A DNA stretch of 64,000 nucleotides, taken from Molossus alvarezi. Lineage: Eukaryota; Chordata; Mammalia; Chiroptera; Molossidae. A program made the position numbers and the translations under genes. How positions within the stretch are numbered: the first letter of the stretch is position 1; the number at the start of each line of letters is the position of its first letter. Shown here one piece after another: positions 55,351 to 64,000 of the stretch. The stretch spans positions 5,642,001 through 5,706,000 of the forward strand of contig CM073886.1 of NCBI GenBank assembly GCA_037176705.1, given 5' to 3'. The notes beneath the pieces were generated by a model. That model had not been told where the DNA came from. It was given only the letters and a program-made list of their open reading frames with translations, and did not search any database.

Positions 55351-55639
55351 TTGCTCCGTGCGCCCTCGAGTGTTTTCTCCGGGTGACTGTGGCTGCGGAA
55401 AGAAGCAAACACTTGAGGCCAGTTGTTAAGATTCTCTCCGGGGGCTTCAGCCCGGGCTGTCCATGGGCCGCAGGACAACGCTTGGTGGCTCTGCGCAGGG
55501 CGGGCAGGGGCTGCACACCCCCCCCCCGAGAGCTGGGGTCCCCTGAGGCTCAGGTCCCTCGTTCGTGTAAGGGATAGGCGAGGTCAGGGATGGGCGAGAA
55601 GGCTGCAGTGGAGTCACTGTCTTGAGCCAGGACACTGGA

Positions 55640-56015
55640 ATTTTAAAGAATTCCTACCTGTGTGACCTTGGGCAAGTTACCTAACCTCTCTGCACCTCAG
55701 TTTCCTCCTCTGTGAAATGGGGATAGTACTAGTACCTTATATAATTATAGTGAGGATTCAACCGTGTAATGTGTAAAAAGAGCTGTGTAGGATGCTTGGG
55801 GGAAGACTAAGGGATCGATAAATGATAGCTGTTGTTGTTACTATTTGAAGACTCTTGGGTTCAAATCCCAGCTCAGCCATTTTCTAGGGTGACCTTGGCC
55901 AAGCTACTTAACCTTTCAGTGTCTGCTTTATTTGTATAACGGGGGAAATCGTGGCACCTGTCTCAAAAGACTGTTGTGGAAATTAAATGTGTTAATACCT
56001 GTAAAGTGCTGAGCA
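55640..56015 (-). mobile_element. Two adjacent MIR relics
   Basis: 'gtgaccttgggcaagttacc', 'cctcagtttcctcctctgtg' and 'aaatggggatagtactagta' at 55660-55740, and 'ggttcaaatcccagctcagc', 'tgaccttggccaagctactt' at 55857-55915, each match the MIR 3' half in antisense. Confidence 0.8.
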
Positions 56016-56482
56016 GAGTTGATGCTGTGTGTCAGGTACGAACTCTCCCACAAAGGCACCCTATCCGAGCTAATAGTAGCTACCACCTGGCTTTGCTTTG
56101 AAGTTGAGATACTATTTGTGTGAACATCTGTCTGTTTTGTGATGGGCACAGTGGGTTTCCTTCTTTCCCCTGCAGTTTCACTGACATTGCAGGTGATCCA
56201 CTGGGCCCAAGGTCAGTTCTGGGGAGGGGGCTAATGGCGCGGAGGGACCCCAGGAGTGGTCTTCAGTCAGAAGAAGTGTTGGAGACAGAAGCTTTCAGAA
56301 TCACAGTTTCTGTTGAACATTCGCAGAGCAGAAAACCTTTTATGTGGCGGGAAATTTAACCTGTACCTAAGTTTTTTTCTATTTTTATACATAAGTTTTT
56401 AAAACAAACTCTTACTAACATTTTTGCCTTTGGATTGTAGTGAGAGAAGAGGTGGGATAGGCAATATTTTAAATTACAAAAT

Positions 56483-56675
56483 AGACTGGCCAGTGTGGCT
56501 CAGTGGATTGAGTGTCATCCCATGGACTGAGAGGTTCTGGTTCAATTCCTGGTCAGGGCACATGCCCAGGTTTCAGGCTCGATCCCCAATGAGGGGCGTG
56601 CATGAGGCAGCTGATTAATGTATCTCTCTCACATCAATATTTCTATCTCTCTCTAAAAATCAATAAAAGCCAAAT
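56483..56675 (+). mobile_element. tRNA-derived SINE with imperfect TSD
   Basis: Head GCCAGTGTGGCTCAGTGGATTG, body CATGAGGCAGCTGATTAATG, tail AAATCAATAAAAGCC. The flanks AAATTACAAAAT (56471-56482) and AAATGACAAAAT (56676-56687) differ at one base. Same orientation as SCNN1G. Confidence 0.9.
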
Positions 56676-57261
56676 AAATGACAAAATTAATTGTATTCCT
56701 CTTGCTAAGGGAGGGTCAGAGACTGTTTTCTTCCTCCCGGCAGGATCATGTACCTCTGTGCAGGGTTCAGTGTGGTCTGGCTGCCTCTGAGCCTCCTACC
56801 CCCACCTGCAGCACTCCGATTCCTTTACATCATAAACCTGAAACCCACTAGCATCATAAGTGTGAATCCCTGCCAGTTTTGCCCTGGCTCCAAACTTGGG
56901 ACAATATCCCATGGGTTTAGTGGGGAGAAAAAATATCTCAAGTCCAGAATCCTGCCTGAAGAACTTGATGGGGAAACTAAAGCCCTTGTCCAGGACACAG
57001 GCCCTTGGTTGCATGGGACTACTCTGTATGTCCTAAAGTATGTCCCCTACTCTAGAGTATGGCGGGCATGGGGACATAATTCCCATACACCCTCCTCCTC
57101 CATGCAGTGGGAAGCGATCACGTTCCCTGTCCAGCATTTGGAAATCAAATAGCTCAGGATCCCTTCTCCTTCTTTCTCACTTCAGTCCCAGGAGCTGCCA
57201 GTTCACTGCCTTGGGTGGAGGAAGCACCCAACGCGGTCCTGGCCCTTCGCAGGCGTGTACC

Positions 57262-57410
57262 ATGGTTCTAATCCAGCCCCTCCGCTCAGCTAGCTGTGAT
57301 CTGGTACAAGCTACTCCACCTCTCTGAGCTCATTTTCCTCCTCTGCAACATGGAGATATTAATAGTGTCCATAAACCTACCTTGTGGGATTGTTAAAACA
57401 TGAAATGAAA
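57262..57410 (-). mobile_element. MIR relic
   Basis: 'ctacaagctactccacctctc'-like order with 'cattttcctcctctgcaaca' and 'ctaccttgtgggattgttaa' matches MIR in antisense. Confidence 0.65.
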
Positions 57411-57465
57411 TGTATAGATATTATGTGTGTATATAGAGACTGCATATATGTGAGACTAATGACAC

Positions 57466-57503
57466 TATATATATTATATATATATTATATATATATATTA
57501 TAG
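57466..57503. repeat. TA-rich simple repeat
   Basis: Interrupted TATATA runs in SCNN1G intron 1. Confidence 0.85.
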
Positions 57504-58131
57504 TCATGAGATGACCCTAGAAATACATACACACACATATATTATATGAATTTGTTTCTAAAAGGAATGTTTTTTCACACTGTAAAGTTTATGTAATTGA
57601 AATGCATCCTTACACTGATGAATGGGGTAAATTGCTTTCCAAAACTCTCCCCCAAAGCTGTTATTAAATCAAAGTGTATTCTATCTTAGAATCAAGGAAA
57701 TATGGCACAGCCCTTGGCAAATATTAAGTGTCCAATAGTTGTAGGCTATTGTTATATTAGGTGCCTTAGAAACACCAAGAGCTTGAATGTCACGAGAAGA
57801 AATGAAGCAGAAACGAAACAGAAACTCCGCTTTCGGTAAAGCAGCAGGGGGCTGGGGAGATGTAGCGGGAAGGACTGAACTCGATCTGAGAGGGCTGGCA
57901 GGAAATTCTCATGGTAGATTTTATCTGCTGGAATCAGTGTGCAGGGTGCCTGCTCTGTGCCAGTCCTGAGCTGGGCACCAGGGGGCAGGGCGAGCTAGGA
58001 CTGCTGCCCTCCCAGGGGGCAATACTAGAATCAGGGTAGGAGGTGCAGAGGCTGGCCCCGTGGCTCAGGGGGCTCCTGCCGCAAGCACTGCGTGAACGGT
58101 TCTTCAAACCTGTCCTGTGATTCACAGGTTA

Positions 58132-58140
58132 ACCCCCCCC

Positions 58141-58175
<35 letters not shown>

Positions 58176-58181
58176 GCACAC
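58132..58181. repeat. C-run and CA microsatellite
   Basis: A C8 run is followed by about 15 CA units and a CGCACGCACA end. It lies about 220 bp before SCNN1G exon 2. Confidence 0.92.
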
Positions 58182-58435
58182 ATGCTGGGCCTGGGGGCCG
58201 CAGGTGGAGGAGGCAACTCTCTGGCAGCTGTGGCCGCCAAAAACCAAATATCCTGGAGAAGGGGCCAAGGCCTCAGAATGCAGACTGTCCAGCCCAGAGG
58301 GAAAAAGGAAGGTGGCCTGAGGGCACACGGGCACCTGGCATCCAGGGACCTGCCAGCAGGCCAGGGTGTGTGAGCTCACCTGCTTTTCTTCTCTGCCCCT
58401 CCAGCCTGCCTGCCCTTCCCAGTGCCATCCTCGCC

Positions 58436-58752
58436 ATGGCTCCTGGAGAGAAGATCAAAGCCAAAATCAAGAAGAATCTGCCTGTGAAGGGACCTCAGGC
58501 GCCTACCATTAAGGAGCTGATGAGGTGGTACTGTCTCAACACCAACACGCACGGCTGCCGGCGCATCGTGGTGTCCCGTGGCCGCCTGCGCCGCCTGCTC
58601 TGGATCCTGTTCACGCTGACCGCCGTGGCCCTGATCTTCTGGCAGTGTGCCCTCCTTGTGCTCTCCTTCTACACCGTCTCTGTCTCCATCAAAGTCCACT
58701 TCCAGAAGCTGGATTTCCCTGCGGTCACCATCTGCAACATCAACCCTTACAA
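58436..58752 (+). CDS. SCNN1G: Epithelial sodium channel gamma subunit, coding exon 2 (N-terminus and TM1)
   Basis: Exon 2 (58405-58752) starts after a CTCCAG acceptor. The ATG at 58436 sits in a good context (CGCCATGG), and the first residues MAPGEKIKAKIKKNLP match ENaC gamma. SCNN1G forms, with alpha and beta subunits, the amiloride-sensitive Na+ channel of the apical membrane of kidney, lung and colon epithelia. This exon encodes residues 1-106: the cytosolic N-terminus with the ENaC/degenerin gating motif His39-Gly40 (NTHGC), the first membrane segment at about 53-79 (LLWILFTLTAVALIFWQCA), and the first extracellular stretch to NPYK with Cys100. It ends in phase 2, the codon AA|G being split across the intron, at a GTAAGA donor. 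Identity is near certain from protein similarity and from the USP31 neighbour. Confidence 0.97.
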
Positions 58753-60384
58753 GTAAGAGGCAGGTGCAGGGGCCTGGCGTGGGTCCTGCCCTCTCCAGGT
58801 GCCAAATGCCCTCCCGAAGGTGACACACTCCAGTCTGCAGACATGCTTTTTAGAAGTTTGAGTTCATTGCCAACACTGGTATTGTCCTCTACCAGCCTCT
58901 AAGCCTGTACCAGATTTTCGGTCCATCAGCTGCTTCTGAGGGTGGGCTGGCTCAGGGAAGGAGGGGAGACCGCAGGATTAGCTTTGCTTGGAGGCAGGAT
59001 CTGGGATGAGCTGTCACACCCCACCCCTGGGCACGCACACGGCCCAGCTTAGCCACTTCCCCTGAGCTCTCCAAGCTCACACCCTCACTCTCCCCAGATG
59101 TGAGCTCACGCCTGACTCAAAAGTGGCCCCAAGGTGACTTCCCTCATCTCAGCTGCCCCAAATCCTCACCTGAGTGAACCCAGCCCCACTAATTGAGATC
59201 ACTGGTCTGTGGGCAGAATCAGCCCTTGGTGCTGCTCTGTCGTCTGCCCAGGAGTCACCGGCATCCTTCTCAGGATTATTGAACACTGATCTGTGAGGCA
59301 GATCGGAACCTGGCAGAATTTGTCACAGCAGGTGTGGGGCTGGAGAGAAGGGAGAGAAGGAAGGAAGGCTGTCAAAGGGACCAACGACCAGAGTCACCAG
59401 TGAGCGATGGCAATGCTCAAAACCAGAATCTGGTCTAAGACTCCTCCTCCTCCTCAGAGTCTTTCTTTTCTTTCTCCACCCCCTTTCTTCCTTTTTTTCT
59501 ACCCCCCTCCCTTCCTTCTTTTACTTTCTGTTCGTTATTTGTCCCCCAATCATCTACAGATTGTCACACATTGAGCTAGGGCCGGGGCATGGAACGGAAC
59601 AATGCTAGCAGAGCTGATCTTCGGCTCGGAGAGTGAAATCCTGACCAACACAATCAACACTGATAGAGCCAGTAACAGTGGCCTCTTATTGAACAGGTGG
59701 CATAATAACCCCAGTTTACAGGTGGGGAAATGAGACACAGAAAGGCTAAATGGCTTGTCCAAGATGACACAGCGGGAACCCGGAGGGGACCTGGCACCCC
59801 AGTAGACTGGCTGAATGGCTATGCACAGAGCAAGGAGTAGAGAGAGGGGAGAGCTAAGAAGGAGGCCAGGAGCACTTGGTATCATGAAAGATGGTATCAT
59901 TATGCTGCAGTCAGTCGACTCCCGTGTCCTCCTTCTCTGTTCTTGGGGTTGTCAAGGTAACGTTGCACTTCTTCCCTCCCAGCACTGACTGAGGAGAATC
60001 TGAGGGGCACGAGCAAGCTGGGCGGAGACAGAGCCTGCCCCTGGGTAGACTCCCACTTCCCAGTGGCTGGTTCGTGGGAGGCATCTAGTCGCCACTCCAG
60101 AAATGCTGGTTGGGGCAAACTCATCAACACACCCCGAGAGCAAGCAGAGAGCGATGGCAGAGGTGAAGCCACAGGAAGTCACACACGGTACACAGGAGCT
60201 GTCCCCATCCACTCGAGCCAACGGTCATGTGGGACAGGGCAAACTGTAAAAGGCCTGGTCTCCTTGGCCAAGGGCACAGGAGCAGCGGGCATAAGGCTGG
60301 CACCCGTGCACGGAGAGCAGCATGGAGCAGTGCCGGATGTGCCAGAGGGGCTGTGCTCTCCCTGACCCCCCTCCACCTTGGCAG
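58753..60384 (+). other. SCNN1G intron 2
   Basis: GTAAGA donor and CACCTTGGCAG acceptor. Contains a pyrimidine-rich stretch (about 59435-59530) and a MIR relic (59690-59800). No other exon recognised. Confidence 0.75.
59690..59800 (+). mobile_element. MIR relic
   Basis: 'cccagtttacaggtggggaa', 'atgagacacagaaaggctaa', 'atggcttgtccaagatgaca' and 'cagcgggaacccgg' match the MIR 3' half in sense. Confidence 0.8.
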
Positions 60385-60694
60385 GTACAGCGCCGTGAGA
60401 CCCCTTCTGGCCGACTTGGAACAGGAGACCAGAGCAGCCTTGAAGACCCTGTACGGCTTCTCAGAGACTGAGTCTCGGAAGCGCCGACAGGCAGAGCCCT
60501 GGGGTTCGGCGTCGGGGGGCACCCGGCCCAAATTCCTCAACCTGATCCCACTAATGATCTTCAGTGAGGGTGAGACCAGCAAGGCCACAGACTTTCTCAC
60601 AGGGCGGAAGCGTAAAGTCAGCGGGAGCATCATTCATAAGACAGCAGACGTCATGCATGTCCAGGAGTCCAAGGAAGTGGTGGGGTTCCAGCTG
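60385..60694 (+). CDS. SCNN1G: ENaC gamma, coding exon 3 (finger region with protease sites)
   Basis: The acceptor TTGGCAG and donor CTG|GTGAGT give 310 nt. The exon completes Lys106 and encodes residues 107-209, ending VVGFQL in phase 0. It contains the two basic sites through which proteases activate this subunit: RKRR at 137-140 (furin type) and RKRK at 180-183 (the site assigned to prostasin in other mammals). The 43 residues from after RKRR through RKRK include KFLNLIPLMIF (155-165), aligned with the known inhibitory tract. Around the furin site the segment GFSETESRKRR is two residues longer than the human GFPESRKRR, and VMHVQESKEVV is one residue longer near the end. Confidence 0.96.
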
Positions 60695-62115
60695 GTGAGT
60701 ACACGTGCTCATGGTTTGGAGCATGGTGTGGGCTGGACATAGTGGGTGCAGGGAGGTTCCCTTTGCCATTAGCCCCATGGCCCCACCGGAGGAAACACCC
60801 CCAGTCAGGGTGAATGGGTCATAGCAGCTGAAATGGAAGCAGGTCACCTTAGCAGAAAGCAAATGTCTTAGGTGACCGGTAGCTCATGGAGGCCTCTCCA
60901 AGGACAGAAATTAGGGAAGATCCAGGGCTCTTGGTGACAAGAAGTGATGGAACATCATTTTAGATACTGCTGCTGGATTGACTAAGCTTTGAATATGTTT
61001 CGTCGTCTTGTTAATTCATTCACAAAGATGGTTTCACATCCCATCTTGGGATACTTGATTGGCCAAGCTTGGGTCACCTGCTGGCTCACAGAGGGTGGGA
61101 ATCTTGATGGACAGTCTCACCAGACAGCATCCATAGGGGAATGAAATTCCACCAAAGCAAAACAGGGGCACAGACACCAGAAGGAAGAAAATAAATAATA
61201 AACAGTGTTCCCTGCACCTCCTGCCTTCATGAGGGGCTCTCACCTGACTTCCCATCTCTCCTTAGTCCCATTCGAGGGGCTCAGAAGAAGTAGCCATTCA
61301 CCAAAAAGGAGTCCCATTACCCACCTTCCGGGTAAACTCAGTCACCGCCGCCCTCCGTGCCCCAGCCGCCGCTCAGGGCGCGAGCTGCGTCTGCACTTTC
61401 TAGCCTTGAGTGCTGACTGAGAGACCTCACGACTCCAGTCCCAGATCCTGAAACAACAGCCCTCTCTCTTAGTCACAGACCTCAAAGTCTTCTGGGTCCT
61501 TTCATAAGATACCCATGAGGTTCTCCTTGATACCAAAATCAGCCCTTTGATGTCTGTCTTTTAAGAGAGATTTTGAGCCCTGCATGATGAGGGCACCTGG
61601 GATGTGCCACAATTTCCCTATAAAGCTCTCATTGTATATTTAAATGCTGCTCTTCCAAACCACCATACGAGGTGGGGAAGGACGGCATTTCCGCCAACGT
61701 TTTGTAGGCGAAGTGATGGATAGATACAGTGCCTCGTCCGAGCTCCCGCAGAGAAGCACTGTCAGAGTCTGGGCTACAGTTCAGAAATGTAAACTGTGGA
61801 TCCAGGGGGAGCAGGTGAGGGTCACATAGGACAATAGTGATAATCAGCCAAAGCCTGGATGTGTGGGGACCCTGAAGAAGCTGGCTTTGCTCGTGGCCTG
61901 GCAGGGAGTCAGTCCTTCATCACTGACCCCTTTCCTGGTCCTTGAGGCTTGAGGATGATGTTCCTCTCAACGCCCAGATGGGGGGAGAAGCCCATCCTTG
62001 CCCAGGGCCCCTCCTGGTCCCCTGAGCATCTGGTCTGCAGCCTCAGCTCCTCCTCCTAACAACCCTGAAGGCTGTGATAGGGCCGACTCAGCCTCGTGTC
62101 TCCTCCTGCTCGCAG
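60695..62115 (+). other. SCNN1G intron 3
   Basis: Donor GTGAGT and acceptor CCTGCTCGCAG. No young transposable element and no additional exon recognised. Confidence 0.75.
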
Positions 62116-62306
62116 TGCTCCAATGACACGTTCAGCTGTGCCGTCTACACCTTCAGCTCGGGAGTCAATGCCATCCAGGAGTGGTACAAGCTCCACTACA
62201 TGAACATCATGGCGCAGGTGCCTCTGGAGAAGAAAATCAATATGAGCTACTCTGCCGAGGAGCTGCTCATTACCTGCTTCTTCGACGGGGTGTCCTGCGA
62301 TGCCAG
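62116..62306 (+). CDS. SCNN1G: ENaC gamma, coding exon 4 (extracellular)
   Basis: A 191-nt exon, phase 0 in and phase 2 out (AG|G of Arg), donor AG|GTCAGG. It encodes CSNDTFSCAVYTF, the very conserved INAIQEWYKLHYMNIMAQV-like block (here VNAIQEWYKLHYMNIMAQV) and ending CFFDGVSCDAR, part of the cysteine-rich extracellular domain. Two N-glycosylation sequons are visible, NDT and NMS. The cysteines CSND, FSCAV, ITCFF and VSCDA are all kept. Confidence 0.96.
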
Positions 62307-63010
62307 GTCAGGAGAGGAAGCTGCTCTCTCGAGCTCCGGGGCGGCGGCTCCGAGCGTCGGGCCCTTCGCACGCACCTGCAGCTCAGCTGTAGGTCTTGGG
62401 GGGCAATGCTGCTCTTCTCGCTGACCCTGCCTTTGGAAAACAGCGTACACAGGAGCTCTAGAGTCAGTGAGGAAGTTAAAGACGGTCTAGAGTCAAACTA
62501 TCCTTAGCTTCATTAAACCACTCAGAAACAGAAATAGAGGGTATTTCAACCTTGCCTGTAACCATCATGCATACCAATGATGGAGAACCACTGGCCTAGC
62601 ATAGGGGAAGGGAGGGGGAGGAGGGGGAGGCCCGCGATGTGACCCCTTCTCTGAGGATCGTGTCCTCGGACTGGGGATCGGAATGGGAGAATGTCAAGCG
62701 TTGGCTGAGCACTTTGAGAATAGAGGAATGTGGGGCAGACATATGGTACAAGAAACAGCAAGTCAGGATGCGATGGAGGGGAGGATGAAGGAGAACAGAA
62801 AGCGAGAGCAATTCTACATCAGCAGGTGTCAGCCTGGGCCAGGGGCCTTGACTGTCATTCGTGAGAGGAAAGTTGGGGAAAGAGAGTCCTGTCCGTCATC
62901 CGTTGTTCACAAAAGAGAGCTGGTGACGTCAGCACTGCCCATTCAGACGTCAGCTCTGAAGCATGAGGGGGCCCAGCACAGCCCCTCTGAGTCGTGTTCT
63001 TCCTCCATAG
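62307..63010 (+). other. SCNN1G intron 4
   Basis: Donor GTCAGG and acceptor TTCCTCCATAG. No repeat clearly recognised. Open frames running out of exon 4 into the intron are read-through. Confidence 0.75.
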
Positions 63011-63114
63011 GAACTTCACACTTTTCCACCACCCAATGTATGGGAATTGCTACACGTTCAACAATAAAGAAAATGAGACTATCCACAGCACCTCCATGGG
63101 GGGCAGTGAATACG
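63011..63114 (+). CDS. SCNN1G: ENaC gamma, coding exon 5 (extracellular)
   Basis: A 104-nt exon between TTCCTCCATAG and a TACG|GTAAGG donor. It encodes NFTLFHHPMYGNCYTFNN, then KENETIHSTSMGGSEY and the first base of a Gly codon. Sequons NFT and NET are present. The FHHPMxGNCYTFN block is a signature of the ENaC palm region. The remaining exons, including the second membrane segment and the C-terminal PPxY motif expected for the family, lie beyond the right edge. Confidence 0.96.
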
Positions 63115-64000
63115 GTAAGGAGACCCGCTCCGGGGAGTCCTGGGCAGCTGGGGGCCAGCCCAGGGACAGCACGCGCCCTGTTGCAGTGTTTCCGTCGGCA
63201 TCTGTGCTGGTTCCTTCTTTATTGGTGTCCTTTCCCTTTTTTGTTTTTTATCCTCATCCGAGGACATTTTTCCATTTTTTGTACAGACAGAGTGGGAGGG
63301 AGAGAGAGGAAGAGAGAGAGAGAGGGAAACATCGATGTGAAAGGGACACATCGAGTGGTCGCCACCCGCACGACCAACCAGGGCCGGGGACAAACTGCAA
63401 CCGAGGTATATGCCCTTAGCGGGAACCGAACCCGGGTCTCTCCGGACCGCAGGCCGACGCTCTAACCGCTGAGCCAAACCGGCCAGGGCTCCTTTCCCAT
63501 TTTGACGTCCCCTCTTACTTCTGAGAGAGCAGTAGCGACATGGCTGGGATCCTCTCTCGGGGTCCACTCCGGGTTAGGCTTGTAGCTGGCGTGCGCGGTG
63601 CTCGGCAGGCTGCTTCCGGATGGACCAAGCCCCGCCGTGGGAGCAGGGATTAGGCCGGCAAACACTGGCCTTGATCTTGGCAAGGACGACAGGTTCCGGA
63701 GCCAAGACCCAGCCCTGCCGCTCGCCATGTGCTCCTGCACAAGTCACCGTGCTCGGCTACAAGTGGGGACAAAATAGCAGCTCTGGTAGAGGGTCACGGG
63801 GAGATTGAAACTGTGTAAAGCACTTAGGAGACCTGACACAGGTGTTGTCAGCTGCCATGACGGAATCTCCCAGATTGGGGTTTGAACAACAGACATCTGT
63901 GTCCTTACGGTGCTGGGTTGGAAGTCCATGGTTAAGGTGCTGACAAATTTGGTTTTTGGTGAGGCCTCTCTTCCTGGCTTGTGTCCTCAATGGCCTGCCC
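63115..64000 (+). other. SCNN1G intron 5 (continues past window)
   Basis: Starts GTAAGG. Contains one antisense Ves SINE (63241-63489). The rest to the window end is unique intron sequence, and no exon was recognised in it. Confidence 0.7.
63241..63489 (-). mobile_element. Ves SINE in SCNN1G intron 5, 13-bp TSD
   Basis: Near-consensus full-length copy on the minus strand. The flanks TCCTTTCCCTTTT (63228-63240) and TCCTTTCCCATTTT (63490-63503) form an almost perfect TSD. It lies antisense to the gene, about 125 bp after exon 5. Confidence 0.94.

Larger units (their letters stand above)
55069..58404 (+). other. SCNN1G intron 1
   Basis: Holds MIR relics (about 55640-55800, 55845-56015 and 57262-57410), one SINE (56483-56675), AT-rich simple sequence (57466-57503) and a CA microsatellite (58140-58180). 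It ends in a pyrimidine-rich acceptor, CTTCTCTGCCCCTCCAG. Confidence 0.6.

Noticed and set aside
1..64000. CRISPR arrays, prophage, operons or other prokaryotic systems
   Set aside because: Spliced vertebrate exons and SINE/LINE content show a mammalian nuclear genome. Tandem arrays present are microsatellites or minisatellites.

Overview
The window is vertebrate nuclear DNA, almost certainly from a bat and probably a yangochiropteran, vespertilionid-like one. Two things support this. The window carries more than 20 copies of tRNA-derived SINEs of the Ves type (head GCCCTGGCCGGTTTGGCTCAG), many with intact target-site duplications (TSDs). It also holds recognisable exons of two mammalian genes that are neighbours on human chromosome 16p12. 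No prokaryotic gene, CRISPR array or free-standing structural RNA gene is visible.

Layout. Positions 1 to about 14400 look like intron 1 of USP31, which is on the minus strand and leaves the window on the left. The first coding exon of USP31 is 14400-15020, inside a strong CpG island (about 14270-15360). From about 15.4 to 54.6 kb lies a gene-free stretch built largely of retrotransposons. SCNN1G, the gamma subunit of the epithelial sodium channel, starts at a second CpG island (about 54620-55350) on the plus strand. Its coding exons 2 to 5 are at 58405-58752, 60385-60694, 62116-62306 and 63011-63114, and the gene continues past the right edge. The two genes are divergent, about 40 kb apart, and share no obvious function: USP31 is a deubiquitinase and SCNN1G is an ion-channel subunit.

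The intergenic part records layered retrotransposition: 5'-truncated L1 copies, HAL1-type half-L1 elements (ORF1 only, with ORF1 joined directly to an L1-like 3' UTR), two minus-strand solo LTRs of one class-I-like endogenous retrovirus family, and SINEs nested in or stacked beside these. The most unusual structures are: a HAL1 insertion with a sense / inverted / sense architecture between one pair of TSDs (40291-43464); two HAL1 copies that share the same early stop in ORF1; an L1 whose 5' end folds back on itself (50961-51072); an internal L1-type 5' UTR fragment lacking both ends but carrying an 18-bp TSD-like flank (46003-47146); target sites used twice (38081-38592 and 40291-43687); and a short, head-only SINE form present three times.

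Limits: all calls come from reading the sequence. Repeat family names are from memory of consensus sequences. Exon boundaries rest on splice-site motifs plus protein similarity to the known families. Nothing was aligned by computer.
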